The position numbers were made by a program, and so were the translations under genes. Below, piece after piece: positions 26,862 to 36,334 of a DNA stretch of 64,000 nucleotides; within the stretch, counting starts at the first letter, position 1, and each line of letters begins with the position of its first letter. Source of the stretch: Paracoccus amoyensis (GTDB taxonomy: Bacteria; Pseudomonadota; Alphaproteobacteria; Rhodobacterales; Rhodobacteraceae); assembly GCF_014490725.1 (NCBI RefSeq), contig NZ_JACOQL010000004.1:124001-188000 (forward strand), given 5' to 3'. The notes beneath the pieces are model-generated. The model searched no databases. It was not told the DNA's origin and worked only from the letters and a program-made list of their open reading frames with translations.

Positions 26862-27785
26862 ATGTCAGACACGCGGATCCAGGTGCCGGTTGTTGCTGAA
26901 AAGGGGCGCATTGGCACATGGCTGTCGATGCTGTGGGCCGACAAGCTGGCGTTCCTTGCGGCGCTGTTCCTGCTGATCGCTTTGCTATGCGCAATATTGG
27001 GGCCGTGGCTAATGGGCGATATCGCGACGAAGCAGAACCTGCGCGGGCGCAACGCGCCGCCTTTTGATCTGTCGCGGGGCTGGGCCTATGTGCTGGGCGC
27101 AGATGCGCTTGGCCGTCCGCTTCTGGCGCGGATCGTGGTCGCGGCGCGGGTGACGCTTCTGGTTGCGGCATCAGCCGTTGCGGCTTCGGCCATTGTCGGC
27201 TGCGTATTGGGCCTGATCGCGGGCTACAGCCGCAAACGCGCTGCGCAATGGATCATGCGGTTGGGTGATGTGATCATGTCCTTTCCATCGCTGCTGCTGG
27301 CGGTGATCGTGCTGTATATGCTGGAGCCATCGGTCGCGAATATCGTGCTGGTCCTGGCGATCACGCGCATTCCCGTCTATCTGCGCACGACCCGCGCCGA
27401 GGTGCTGGAGGTGCGCGAGCGGATGTTTGTTTCCGCCGCCAAGGTCATGGGTGCATCTGACAGCCGGATCATCTTCCGCCATATCCTGCCCGTGGTGCTG
27501 CCCACGCTTGTCACCATCGCGACGCTGGATTTCGCCTTTGTCATGCTGGCGGAATCGTCGCTGTCATTCCTTGGGATCGGGATACAACCGCCCGAGATTT
27601 CATGGGGCCTGATGGTCGCGCAGGGCCGGCAGTATCTGACAACCGCGTGGTGGCTGTCCTTCTGGCCGGGGTTGGCCATCATTCTGACCACGCTGTCGCT
27701 GAACCTGCTGTCCAACTGGATGCGGATCGCGCTGGACCCGGCCCAACGCTGGCGCCTGGAAATGAAGGGACGCAAGAATGACTGA
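26862..27785 (+). CDS. dipeptide/oligosaccharide-type ABC transporter permease (DppC family)
   Basis: 307 residues. A short cytoplasmic N-terminus is followed by the first helix (KLAFLAALFLLIALLCAILGPWL) and the DppC-specific periplasmic DLSRGWAYVLGADALGRPLLARI. The EAA-like loop is RERMFVSAAKVMGASDSRIIFRHILP. Helices then run to the C-terminus. It starts 17 bp after the first permease and its end overlaps the ATPase start by 8 bp, which indicates coupled translation. Confidence 0.9.
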   Translation: MSDTRIQVPVVAEKGRIGTWLSMLWADKLAFLAALFLLIALLCAILGPWLMGDIATKQNLRGRNAPPFDLSRGWAYVLGADALGRPLLARIVVAARVTLLVAASAVAASAIVGCVLGLIAGYSRKRAAQWIMRLGDVIMSFPSLLLAVIVLYMLEPSVANIVLVLAITRIPVYLRTTRAEVLEVRERMFVSAAKVMGASDSRIIFRHILPVVLPTLVTIATLDFAFVMLAESSLSFLGIGIQPPEISWGLMVAQGRQYLTTAWWLSFWPGLAIILTTLSLNLLSNWMRIALDPAQRWRLEMKGRKND

Positions 27786-29412
27786 TCATCTGCTGGAAGT
27801 CCGTGATCTGTCGGTTGAATTTCATACGGCGGCGGGCACGGTCAGGGCGGTGCAGAATGTCAGCTGGCATCTGGACCGGGGCGAAACGCTGGCGATCCTT
27901 GGGGAAAGCGGGTCGGGAAAGTCGGTATCGGCCTTGGCGGTGATGAACCTCATCGACATGCCGCCGGGCAGGATTACCAGCGGCACCATTCTGCTGAATG
28001 GTCGCGACATGCTGACCATGACGCCCGAGGAACGCCGCCAGATCAACGGCGCCACAATCGCGATGATCTTTCAAGATCCGCTGGCCCATTTGAACCCCGT
28101 CTATACCGTCGGTTGGCAGATTGCCGAGATGATGACGACCCATGGCCAGCCCGGCGACAGGGCGCGGGCGCGGGCGTTGGAATTGCTGGGCCGTGTCGGC
28201 ATCCCGGACCCCGACGCCGCGATGAAGAAATATCCGCACGAATTTTCGGGCGGGCAGCGGCAGCGCCTGATGATCGCGATGGCGCTTGCCTGCAAGCCCG
28301 ACATTCTGATCGCGGACGAACCCACGACCGCGCTGGATGTCACCGTTCAGGCACAGGTGCTGGCGCTGTTAGAGGAGTTGCAGCAGGAAACCGGCATGGG
28401 CCTGTTGCTGATCACCCATGACCTGGGCGTGGTGGCCGAAATTGCCGACCGCGTCGTGGTGATGAACGCGGGCGAAATTGTCGAGACAGGAAACGCGGCC
28501 GAAGTTTATCACAATCCGCAGCATCCCTATACGCGCAAATTGATCGACGCCGCGCCGGGCAAGGGCCAGATGCCAAAGGAACGTGACCGCAGCGGCCAAC
28601 CCTTGTTGCAGGCGCAGAAGCTGCAAAAGCATTACGGCGCGTTTCATGCCCTGAAAGGCGTCGACCTGACCATCATGCCGGGCGAAACGGTGGCGGTCGT
28701 CGGTGAAAGCGGATCGGGAAAATCCACGCTGGCACGGGCGATCCTGCGGCTGGATGATCCCGATGGCGGGCGGATTCTGTATAAGGGCAGCGACTTGATG
28801 GCGATGCCGCCGCGCGATCTGTTCCGCCTGCGCCGCGATCTGCAAATGGTGTTTCAGGACCCGACGCAAAGCCTGAACCCGCGCATGACGGTGTTCAAGC
28901 TGATCTCGGAAGCGTGGGAAATTCATCCTGACATCCTGCCCAAAGCACAGTGGAAAGACCGGGTCGCGGAATTGCTGGTCAAGGTCGGATTGACGCCTGA
29001 AATGGCGAAACGCTATCCGCATCAATTCTCGGGCGGGCAGCGGCAGCGGATCGCGATTGCCCGCGCATTGGCGATGGAACCGAAGCTGATCGTCTGTGAC
29101 GAAGCTGTTTCGGCGCTGGACGTGTCCATTCAGGCGCAGGTGATTCAGCTGCTGGATGGGTTGCGTCGCGAGTTTGGATTGTCCTACCTGTTCATCGCGC
29201 ATGACCTGCCGGTGGTGCGCGATTTCGCGGATCGGGTTATCGTGATGAAATCGGGCCGGATCGTCGAAGAAGGCACCGTTCGCCAGATATTCGAAGATCC
29301 GGTTCAGCCCTATACGCGTGCTTTGCTGGCCGCCAGCCTTGACCCCGATCCACAGGTTCAGGCCGCCCGACGCCACGCGCGTGAAGAACTTGAGCAACGG
29401 ATACCCGCATGA
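27778..29412 (+). CDS. ABC transporter ATPase, fused DppD-DppF type
   Basis: 544 residues with two complete nucleotide-binding domains. The first has Walker A GESGSGKS at 42-49, signature FSGGQRQR and Walker B ILIADEPT; the second repeats GESGSGKST, FSGGQRQR and LIVCDEAVSALD. Each domain ends with the oligopeptide-transporter tail (HPYTRKLIDA and QPYTRALLAA). The fusion replaces the two separate ATPases of the E. coli Dpp system and drives uptake through the two preceding permeases. The next gene begins within its stop codon (ATGA). Confidence 0.93.
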   Translation: MTDHLLEVRDLSVEFHTAAGTVRAVQNVSWHLDRGETLAILGESGSGKSVSALAVMNLIDMPPGRITSGTILLNGRDMLTMTPEERRQINGATIAMIFQDPLAHLNPVYTVGWQIAEMMTTHGQPGDRARARALELLGRVGIPDPDAAMKKYPHEFSGGQRQRLMIAMALACKPDILIADEPTTALDVTVQAQVLALLEELQQETGMGLLLITHDLGVVAEIADRVVVMNAGEIVETGNAAEVYHNPQHPYTRKLIDAAPGKGQMPKERDRSGQPLLQAQKLQKHYGAFHALKGVDLTIMPGETVAVVGESGSGKSTLARAILRLDDPDGGRILYKGSDLMAMPPRDLFRLRRDLQMVFQDPTQSLNPRMTVFKLISEAWEIHPDILPKAQWKDRVAELLVKVGLTPEMAKRYPHQFSGGQRQRIAIARALAMEPKLIVCDEAVSALDVSIQAQVIQLLDGLRREFGLSYLFIAHDLPVVRDFADRVIVMKSGRIVEEGTVRQIFEDPVQPYTRALLAASLDPDPQVQAARRHAREELEQRIPA

Positions 29413-30356
29413 AACCTGACGTTCTGGTCGCTTATCCCCTTCAACCCGCGCAAATGCAGATGCTGGAAGATAACTATACCCTGCACCGCCTTGATCTGGC
29501 CCAGCCTGACGACCGCGATGAGGTTCTGGCCAAGGCCGGTCCGGTCTGCACGGCAATGGTCGTGAACGGCCATGTCACCGTGGACAAGACGCTGTTGGAC
29601 AAGCTGCCTGCTTTGAAACTGGCCGCCTGTTCCTCGGCCGGGTTTGACCAGATGGATCTGGCCGAAATGACGCGGCGCGGGATCACCTTGACCAATACGT
29701 CAGATGCGCTTCTGGACGATGTCGCCGATACCGGGCTGATGCTGATGCTGGCCGCACGCAGGCGGTTGATCGAATGCGACGCCTATGTGCGGTCCGGGGC
29801 ATGGGGCGAAAAGGGGATGTTCCCCTTGACCACAGCGACGGCAGGCAAAAAGGCGGCCATCGTCGGGCTGGGCAATATCGGCAAGGCGATCGCACGCAGG
29901 TGCGAACCGATGGGGCTGACGATCGGATATTTTGGCCGCAGCCAAAAACCGGGCATTGAGTATGCGTTCTTTGACGATCTGGTGGCGCTGGCGGATTGGG
30001 CCGACATTCTGTTCGTCGCGACTCCGGGTGGGCCGGATACCGAAGGGCTGATCTCGGGCGAGGTTTTGCACGCGCTTGGTCCGACGGGAACGTTCATCAA
30101 CATCTCTCGCGGGACGGTCGTCGATGAGGCCGCGCTGACAGCCGCGCTGCAAAGCGGGCAGCTTGGTTCGGCGGGTCTGGATGTGTTCCTGAATGAGCCC
30201 ACACCCGATCCTGCGCTGACCGCCCTGCCAAACGTCACGCTTTACCCGCACCACGCCAGCGGCACGGTCGAGACGCGCGATCATATGGCGCAACTGACGC
30301 TGGACAATCTGGCGGCATTCTTTGCGGGCAGGCCGCTGCTGACGCCGGTGAATTAG
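29409..30356 (+). CDS. D-isomer-specific 2-hydroxyacid dehydrogenase
   Basis: 315 residues with the GyaR/HPPR-type layout. Rossmann motif VGLGNIGKAI is near 153-162, the catalytic Arg is in ATPGGPDTEGLI to NISRGTVVDEAAL, and the Glu/His pair is in FLNEPTPDP and YPHHASG. It uses NAD(P)H to interconvert a 2-keto acid and a D-2-hydroxy acid in the cytoplasm. Translation is coupled to the ABC ATPase by a 4-bp overlap, so it works on the imported compound or a product of it, such as hydroxypyruvate, glyoxylate or a sugar-derived keto acid. Confidence 0.85.
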   Translation: MKPDVLVAYPLQPAQMQMLEDNYTLHRLDLAQPDDRDEVLAKAGPVCTAMVVNGHVTVDKTLLDKLPALKLAACSSAGFDQMDLAEMTRRGITLTNTSDALLDDVADTGLMLMLAARRRLIECDAYVRSGAWGEKGMFPLTTATAGKKAAIVGLGNIGKAIARRCEPMGLTIGYFGRSQKPGIEYAFFDDLVALADWADILFVATPGGPDTEGLISGEVLHALGPTGTFINISRGTVVDEAALTAALQSGQLGSAGLDVFLNEPTPDPALTALPNVTLYPHHASGTVETRDHMAQLTLDNLAAFFAGRPLLTPVN

Positions 30357-30407
30357 GGCTGGATCATTGGCAGCGATTGCTTGCAACGCTGCTGCGACTC
30401 TGCGCCG

Positions 30408-31121
30408 TCAGGCGAAGTAATTGGGAAATTCCAGCCGCATTTCTTCGACTTTTGACACGGTCTTGCTGAGATGGTCGCGCATGGCGGCAACGGCGCGTTC
30501 CTCTGATTTCTGGGCAATCGCTTCGACAATGGCATAGTGCCCGTCCAGGATGCTTTTGATCTTGCCCTGTTCGGGCAAGTGCAGGCGGCGGATGCGCTCC
30601 AGATGGCCGGATCGTTCACGGACCAATTGATGCAGGCCACCGCGTTCAAGCCCGGCGAACAGCGTCTGGTGGAAAACCTCATCCAGCTCTTGAAAGATGG
30701 CCAGTTGTTCAGGGTCATCCGCCACGGCTTCCTGCATGCGGATGATGGACCGGGCGCGGGTCACGGTTTGCGGATTGCCTTCGGCTGCCAGACGGCGCGC
30801 CACTTCGGTTTCCAGCGCGACCCGCAGGAAATGCGCCTCGTAAATCTGTGGCACATCGATGCGTGTCACCACGGTTTTAGACTGTGGATAGATGCGGACC
30901 AGCCCTTCCTGCTTCAGCAATTGCATCGCTTCGCGAATGGGCGTCTGGCTGACCTCATAGGTCTCGGTCAACTCGGTGCGCGACAGGGTGGTGTCGGGCG
31001 GCAGTTGCAGGGTGATGATCCGCCTGCGCAGGTCGTCATACACACGTTGCACAGTTGCGCCCGTCATGGCGGGCGTCAGCGGATCGGTCAGTCCGAATGT
31101 CGATGCAAGCGATGTGTTCAT
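30408..31121 (-). CDS. GntR family regulator, FadR/FCD subgroup (first)
   Basis: 237 residues from the ATG at 31121, which has AAGGAAAT before it; an upstream ATG at 31172 has no ribosome site. Winged helix at about 20-85 (VYDDLRRRIITLQLPPDTTLSRTELTETYEVSQTPIREAMQLLKQEGLV), then an all-helical FCD ligand domain with metal-type residues in FQELDEVFHQTLF and AMRDHLSKTV. It is divergent from the RraA gene; two related operator-like words lie in the gap. Likely a repressor released by a uronate or keto-acid intermediate. Confidence 0.87.
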   Translation of the reverse strand: MNTSLASTFGLTDPLTPAMTGATVQRVYDDLRRRIITLQLPPDTTLSRTELTETYEVSQTPIREAMQLLKQEGLVRIYPQSKTVVTRIDVPQIYEAHFLRVALETEVARRLAAEGNPQTVTRARSIIRMQEAVADDPEQLAIFQELDEVFHQTLFAGLERGGLHQLVRERSGHLERIRRLHLPEQGKIKSILDGHYAIVEAIAQKSEERAVAAMRDHLSKTVSKVEEMRLEFPNYFA

Positions 31122-31189
31122 GGTGATTTCCTTGGCTGCTAAAACCCTATCGTTCAGTGGGATTGCGCACAATCATACAAATATAGCAG

Positions 31190-31218
31190 TTGATATACTT
31201 AACCAACTAAAATATTAG
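31190..31218 (+). promoter_or_regulatory. candidate promoter of the RraA-kdgD operon
   Basis: TTGATA (31190-31195), a 17-bp spacer, and TATTAG (31213-31218). The -10 box is the right half of the operator-like word at 31207-31218, so binding there would block RNA polymerase. Confidence 0.5.
31207..31218. promoter_or_regulatory. candidate GntR operator (copy b)
   Basis: CTAAAATATTAG, an inverted CTAA/TTAG pair with a 4-bp centre. A looser copy, TTGATATACTTA, lies at 31190-31201. Both are in the gap between the divergent GntR gene and the RraA-family gene. Confidence 0.55.
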
Positions 31219-31378
31219 TATTGCTGTTAAGGGATTCGATCTCTTTTCCCCTGCGGAGGTCTTCCAACGACCTTGCTCTTCCGTTTGTCGCCCAGCTGAC
31301 GAGGCAACAGTCGCAACCGCCTGAAGCAGAACCGGAGGCGAAAAGCCAAAAGAACCTGATACTTTCTGAGGGAAACAT

Positions 31379-32104
31379 ATGACTGACCACCCGCTTTCCG
31401 ATGACGCGCGCGCCAAACTGAAAAAAGTTTCCACCGCCTCGATTGCGACGGCGCTGTATAAACGCGGGCTGCGCAATCAGTTCATTCAGGGTGTCGTTCC
31501 CGTCACACCCAAGGATGAAAACATGGTCGGCCCCGCCTTTACGCTGCGCTATATCGTGGCCCGCGAAGATCGGAACCCGATCACCGTATTCCGCAACATG
31601 GATCATCCGCAGCGCGTCGCGGTGGAAACCTGCCCTGAAGGCCATGTGCTGGTCATGGATGCGCGCAAGGATGCGCGGGCGGCGACTGCCGGGTCTATCC
31701 TGATCACCCGGCTGGCGCTGCGTGGCGCGGCGGGTGTGGTGTCCGATGGCGGGTTTCGTGACGCCGAAGGGATCGGCAAGCTGGACATGCCTGCCTATTA
31801 CGCCAAGCCCTCGGCTCCCACGAACCTGACACTGCATGAGGCGTTGGACATCAACCTGCCGATCAATTGCGGCGATGCGGCGGTGTTTCCGGGCGATGTG
31901 CTGGTTGGCGACAAGGATGGCGTGATGGTCATACCTGCCCATCTGGCCGATGAGATTGCGGACGAATGCACCGGTATGGAGAGTTTCGAGGATTTCGTGC
32001 TGGAACAGGTTCAGGCCGGGGCGCAGATCATCGGACTGTATCCCGCGACCAAAGAAGAAAACCTGACAAAATATCAGGAGTGGCGCGCCAAAACGGGCCG
32101 CTGA
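31379..32104 (+). CDS. RraA family protein (HMG/CHA aldolase or oxaloacetate decarboxylase-like)
   Basis: 241 residues with the RraA fold: TASIATALYKRG at the N-terminus, GFTLRYI-like PAFTLRYIVARED, GAAGVVSDGGFRDAEGI with the active-site Arg-Asp pair, and CGDAAVFPGDVLVGDKDGVMVIP. Family enzymes are divalent-metal retro-aldolases or decarboxylases releasing pyruvate from 4-hydroxy-2-oxo acids; others only inhibit RNase E. Its place before the semialdehyde dehydrogenase and kdgD argues for a catabolic enzyme. GAGGGA precedes the ATG. First gene of an operon running to 37390. Confidence 0.8.
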   Translation: MTDHPLSDDARAKLKKVSTASIATALYKRGLRNQFIQGVVPVTPKDENMVGPAFTLRYIVAREDRNPITVFRNMDHPQRVAVETCPEGHVLVMDARKDARAATAGSILITRLALRGAAGVVSDGGFRDAEGIGKLDMPAYYAKPSAPTNLTLHEALDINLPINCGDAAVFPGDVLVGDKDGVMVIPAHLADEIADECTGMESFEDFVLEQVQAGAQIIGLYPATKEENLTKYQEWRAKTGR

Positions 32105-32154
32105 TCCCGCCTGCGGTGGCCGCACCCGCACGAATGACATGAAAGGACGACAAG

Positions 32155-33672
32155 ATGGGCTTTACGCCGCATGGGAAGCATTTGATCGCTGGTGAATGGG
32201 TTGCGGGTGATGCGACGTTCACCTCTGAGCCCGCGCAGGGCCCGGCGCATCAGTTCAGCATCGGCACGGTCGATCTGGTGGATCACGCCTGTGAAGCGGC
32301 CGAAGATGCCTTCTGGACCTATGGTTATACCACGCGGGCCGAACGCGCGGCCTTTCTGGATGCCATCGCGGACGAGATCGAGGCACGGGCGGAAGCGATC
32401 ACCGAAATCGGCACACAGGAAACCGGCCTGCCCGCCGCGCGGCTGAACGGTGAACGTGGCCGGACAACCGGCCAGTTGCGCCTGTTCGCTGATCATATCC
32501 GCAAGGGCGATTATCTGGACCGTCGCCATGATGCGGCCTTGCCCGACCGGCAACCCGCACCACGCCCCGATATCCGATTGATGGAGCGCCCGATTGGGCC
32601 GGTCGCCGTCTTTGGCGCGTCGAATTTCCCGCTGGCGTTTTCAACCGCGGGTGGCGACACCGCCGCCGCGCTGGCCGCTGGTTGTCCGGTCGTGGTCAAG
32701 GGCCATTCCGCCCATCCCGGCACCGGCGAAATCGTGGCCGAGGCGATCAAGGCGGCGATTGAAAAGACCGGCATGCCCATGGGTGTTTTCAGTCTGGTGC
32801 AGGGCGGCAAACGTGACGTGGGCACGGCGCTGGTGCAACATCCGCGCATCAAGGCCGTTGGCTTTACCGGCAGTTTGGCCGGTGGCCGCGCCCTGTTCGA
32901 CCTGTGCGCACGGCGGGATGAACCGATCCCGTTTTTTGGCGAATTGGGCTCGGTCAATCCGATGTTCATGCTGCCCAAAGCGGTCAGGGCGAGGGCCGAT
33001 GAACTGGGCGCGGGCTGGGCCGGATCTTTGGTTCTGGGCGCGGGGCAGTTCTGCACCAATCCGGGGATTGCGGTGGCCATCGACGGCCCCGACACGGACC
33101 GCTTTATCGCGGCAACGAAAGCCGCGCTGGAAAAGATCGGCGGGCAGATCATGCTGACCGAAGGCATCGCCAGGGCCTATCGCGACGGCAAGGACCGCTT
33201 TGAAAGCCGCAATTCGGTCACGCCGGTCTATACGACCGAATCCGCGGGACGCGAAGCCAGCCCCAACCTGTATGAGACCACCGCCCAGGCCTATTTGCAG
33301 GATCATGCCCTGGGCGAGGAAGTCTTTGGCCCGCTGGGCCTGATCGTCCGCGTCTCATCAGTCGATGAAATGGCGCAGCTTGCCAAAGGGTTCGAGGGGC
33401 AGTTGACCGCCACCATCCACATGGACGCTGCGGATCTGGAGGACGCGCGGAAGCTGCGCCCGATCCTTGAACGCAAGGCGGGCCGGGTGCTGGTCAACGG
33501 TTTCCCGACTGGGGTCGAGGTGGTCGATTCCATGGTCCATGGCGGCCCCTTTCCGGCCAGCACGAATTTTGGTGCGACCAGCGTGGGCACCATGTCGATC
33601 CGCCGTTTCCTGCGCCCCGTCAGCTATCAGAATTTCCCCACAGAGCTGCTGCCAGCAGACCTTCAGAACTGA
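32155..33672 (+). CDS. alpha-ketoglutarate semialdehyde (2,5-dioxovalerate) dehydrogenase
   Basis: 505 residues of the NADP-type aldehyde dehydrogenase family, with FGASNFPLAFSTAGGDTAAALAAGCPVVVKGHSAHPGT, which is characteristic of ketoglutarate semialdehyde dehydrogenases, then GFTGSLAGG, catalytic Glu in FGELGSVNP and nucleophile Cys300 in GAGQFCTNPG. It oxidises the product of the next gene (KdgD) to 2-oxoglutarate, which enters the TCA cycle. The gap to kdgD is 19 bp. AAGGACG is the ribosome site. Confidence 0.92.
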   Translation: MGFTPHGKHLIAGEWVAGDATFTSEPAQGPAHQFSIGTVDLVDHACEAAEDAFWTYGYTTRAERAAFLDAIADEIEARAEAITEIGTQETGLPAARLNGERGRTTGQLRLFADHIRKGDYLDRRHDAALPDRQPAPRPDIRLMERPIGPVAVFGASNFPLAFSTAGGDTAAALAAGCPVVVKGHSAHPGTGEIVAEAIKAAIEKTGMPMGVFSLVQGGKRDVGTALVQHPRIKAVGFTGSLAGGRALFDLCARRDEPIPFFGELGSVNPMFMLPKAVRARADELGAGWAGSLVLGAGQFCTNPGIAVAIDGPDTDRFIAATKAALEKIGGQIMLTEGIARAYRDGKDRFESRNSVTPVYTTESAGREASPNLYETTAQAYLQDHALGEEVFGPLGLIVRVSSVDEMAQLAKGFEGQLTATIHMDAADLEDARKLRPILERKAGRVLVNGFPTGVEVVDSMVHGGPFPASTNFGATSVGTMSIRRFLRPVSYQNFPTELLPADLQN

Positions 33673-33691
33673 TCCGAGGGAGGAGCCCCAG

Positions 33692-34597
33692 ATGATCGCC
33701 CCGAACGAGTTGCGCGAGATTATTCGCCACGGATTGCTGTCCTTTCCCGTCACCCCCTTTGACGATCAGGACCGCTTCAACGCCAAGCCGTTTCAGGACC
33801 ATCTGGAATGGCTGGCATCCTATCCTGTCGCTGGCCTGATCGTCGCCGGAGGGACCGGAGAGATGTTTTCCCTGACCCCCGGTGAGGTGGTCGATGTCGT
33901 TCGTGCCGCCCGCGCCGTCTCTGGCGATGCGCCGGTGATCGCGGGCTGCGGCTATGGCACGCGGATCGCCTGCGACATGGCGCGCGACATCGAGGCTGCG
34001 GGCGGTGACGGTATCCTGCTGCTGCCCCATTACCTGACCGAAGCCCCGGCAGATGGCGTGGCCGACCGTATCCGCGCGGTCTGCAACGCCACCAATATGG
34101 GTGTGATCGTCTATAACCGGGGGCAGGCGCGGGTCTCGGCCGATCAACTGGCCAGCCTGACCGATGAATGCCCGAACCTGATCGGCTTCAAGGACGGCAC
34201 CGGCGATATCGACACCGTGCGTCGGGTAACCGTAACCCTTGGCGACCGGCTGTCCTATATCGGGGGGATGCCCACGCATGAGCTGTTCGCCCAAGCCTAT
34301 AAAGGGGCAGGGATGCCGACCTATTCGTCGGCGGTGTTCAATTTCGTGCCGGAAACCGCGCTGAAATTCCACGCGGCTTTCATGGCCGGCGACAATGCGA
34401 CCTGCGAGGCGATGCTGCGCGATTTCTATTATCCCTTTGCCAGGATCCGCGATCGCAAAACTGGCTATGCCGTGTCCGCCGTCAAGGCAGGTGTGCGTCT
34501 GCTCGGCTTTGATGCCGGTCCCGTGCGTGCGCCGCTGACCGACCTGACCGAAGAGGAAATGGCGATGATGCAGACCCTGATCGACAGTGCCCGGTGA
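33692..34597 (+). CDS. kdgD: 5-dehydro-4-deoxyglucarate dehydratase
   Basis: 301 residues, class I aldolase-like (DapA superfamily) barrel. Start ATG at 33692 follows GGGAGGAG. Schiff-base Lys167 lies in IGFKDGTGD and Tyr141 in VIVYNRGQAR; the N-terminal LLSFPVTPFDDQDRFN and VAGGTGEMFSLTPGE are typical of KdgD. It removes water and CO2 from 5-dehydro-4-deoxy-D-glucarate, giving alpha-ketoglutarate semialdehyde, and forms a two-step module with the gene before it. No hexarate dehydratase or uronate dehydrogenase that would supply its substrate is seen nearby. Confidence 0.92.
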   Translation: MIAPNELREIIRHGLLSFPVTPFDDQDRFNAKPFQDHLEWLASYPVAGLIVAGGTGEMFSLTPGEVVDVVRAARAVSGDAPVIAGCGYGTRIACDMARDIEAAGGDGILLLPHYLTEAPADGVADRIRAVCNATNMGVIVYNRGQARVSADQLASLTDECPNLIGFKDGTGDIDTVRRVTVTLGDRLSYIGGMPTHELFAQAYKGAGMPTYSSAVFNFVPETALKFHAAFMAGDNATCEAMLRDFYYPFARIRDRKTGYAVSAVKAGVRLLGFDAGPVRAPLTDLTEEEMAMMQTLIDSAR

Positions 34598-34612
34598 TGC
34601 TTTTTAACAAAA

Positions 34613-34624
34613 TTGAAATATTAG
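34613..34624. promoter_or_regulatory. candidate GntR operator (copy c)
   Basis: TTGAAATATTAG, matching the other copies in its right half (ATATTAG). It lies 16 bp after the kdgD stop and overlaps the -35 box of the promoter of the binding-protein gene. Confidence 0.5.
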
Positions 34625-34640
34625 CACACATGAGTATAAG
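34613..34640 (+). promoter_or_regulatory. candidate promoter of the binding-protein gene
   Basis: TTGAAA (34613-34618), a 16-bp spacer and TATAAG (34635-34640), followed by a leader of about 110 bp to the ATG. It would give the binding protein its own transcript, separate from kdgD. Confidence 0.55.
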
Positions 34641-34758
34641 ATAAGGTAACGAATCTGCTGTGGATGCGGGCGGTCGTGACGCCGCCTGCTGCGGAAATGA
34701 GGGGCCGCCCAGGGCAGCAACAGCGACCGACCCGGTCGCAAAAGGGAGGAATATCGGA

Positions 34759-36279
34759 ATGACACTGCGCAATGCAGCACTCTACCTGTCCGGGACGATC
34801 CTTGCGGCGGGTCTTGCCCCCGCATTCGCTCAGGATGCCAACCGCGATGTCACCATCGTTTTGGCGGAAATTGTCGATGTCGTCGAACCCTGCATGGCCG
34901 CCCGTCAGGACGTGGGCCGCGTCATGTCGGAAAACGTCAACGAAATGCTGATCGAGTTTGACTATGTCAATGGCGGGCTGAAGCCCCGTCTGGCAACCGA
35001 ATGGTCACAGCTGGACGAGGATACCTGGGAATTCAAACTGCGCCCGGACGTGAAGTGGCATGATGGCAGCGATTTCGTTGCCGATGATGTGCAGTTCACC
35101 ATCCAGCGGAACAAGAACCCGGAATTCAGCTGCGAAACCGGGGGCAAATATTTCGGCGGTATGGACTTCACCTTTGAAAGCCCCGATCCGCATACCATCC
35201 GCATCACCACCAACCCGCCGCAGCCGATCCTGCCGCTGCTGATGTCGGTTATGCCGGTGCAGTCGTCCAGGACGACCCCGGCGGATGAATTTGACCGCAA
35301 GCCAAATGGCACCGGCCCCTATGTCTTTGACGATTGGCAGATGGGTCAGTCGATCACGGTGACGCGCAATCCCGATTATTGGGGGGAACAGCCGCAGGTG
35401 GAAAAGGCGACCTATCTGTTCCGCTCTGACAGCGCCGTGGCCGCCGCCATGGTCGACGCGGGCGAGGCTGATATCGTGCCCTCGATCGCATTGCAGGATG
35501 CGACCAACCCAGAGACCGACTTTTCCTACCCAAACTCGGAAACCACGTCGCTGCGGATTGACACGCGGGTTCCGCCCACCAATGACCGCCGCATCCGCGA
35601 GGCGATGAACCTTGCCATCGACCGCGAGGCATTCATCGGAACCTTGTTCCCCGAAGATGCACAGATCGCCACGCATCTGGTTGTGCCCACGACCATTGGC
35701 TATAATCCGGATGTTCCGATCTGGCCCTATGATCCCGGCCGCGCGCGCGAATTGATCGAGGAAGCCCGGGCGGACGGCGTCCCTGTCGATACGGAAATCC
35801 GCATCATCGGTCGCAACGGGATCTATGCGAATGGCACCGAAACGATGGAAGCGGTGATGGGGATGCTTCAGGACGTCGGGCTGAACGTCTCGCTGAACAT
35901 GTATGACGTGTCGGTCTGGAATAATTACTTCGTCTCGCCCTTTGTGGCGGATAGTGGTCCGACGCTGACGCAGTCGCAGCATGACAATGCCACCGGCGAT
36001 CCGGTCTTTACGGCCTTTGTCAAATACGCCTCGACCGGGGCGCATTCGATGGTGGATGACCCGCAGGTCGATGAGATGATCGCCAAGGCCACTGCCGCGA
36101 CGGGCGATGAACGCACGAAGCTGTGGCAGGATCTGTTCGCCAAGGTGAACGCGGATGTCATCGCCGACATTCCGATGTTCCACATGGTCGGCTTTACCCG
36201 CGTGTCGCCACGTCTGGATTTCAAGCCGACGATCGCCGCCAATTCCGAACTGCAACTGCAACAGATCGGCTTCAAGTGA
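34759..36279 (+). CDS. ABC transporter substrate-binding protein, family 5 (peptide/oligosaccharide type)
   Basis: 506 residues from the ATG at 34759 with GGGAGGA before it. The signal peptide ends near PAFAQDAN (residue 25). Family 5 features: EWSQLDEDTWEFKLRPDVKWHDGSDF, the NGTGPYVFDDWQ segment, and a long C-terminal lobe. This class binds peptides, nickel or oligosaccharides. It probably serves the permease and ATPase genes at 25930-29412, from which it is parted by catabolic genes and a regulator. A hairpin follows its stop. Confidence 0.88.
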   Translation: MTLRNAALYLSGTILAAGLAPAFAQDANRDVTIVLAEIVDVVEPCMAARQDVGRVMSENVNEMLIEFDYVNGGLKPRLATEWSQLDEDTWEFKLRPDVKWHDGSDFVADDVQFTIQRNKNPEFSCETGGKYFGGMDFTFESPDPHTIRITTNPPQPILPLLMSVMPVQSSRTTPADEFDRKPNGTGPYVFDDWQMGQSITVTRNPDYWGEQPQVEKATYLFRSDSAVAAAMVDAGEADIVPSIALQDATNPETDFSYPNSETTSLRIDTRVPPTNDRRIREAMNLAIDREAFIGTLFPEDAQIATHLVVPTTIGYNPDVPIWPYDPGRARELIEEARADGVPVDTEIRIIGRNGIYANGTETMEAVMGMLQDVGLNVSLNMYDVSVWNNYFVSPFVADSGPTLTQSQHDNATGDPVFTAFVKYASTGAHSMVDDPQVDEMIAKATAATGDERTKLWQDLFAKVNADVIADIPMFHMVGFTRVSPRLDFKPTIAANSELQLQQIGFK

Positions 36280-36287
36280 TCGCCCTG

Positions 36288-36309
36288 CGGGCCGGATGAT
36301 CCCGGCCCG
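36288..36309 (+). terminator. hairpin after the ABC binding-protein gene
   Basis: A perfect 8-bp stem CGGGCCGG/CCGGCCCG with a 6-nt loop, then TCTTTC. It lies between the binding protein and the next gene, so it probably works as a partial terminator or mRNA stabiliser. Confidence 0.5.
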
Positions 36310-36334
36310 TCTTTCAAGACTGATTGGACATGCC

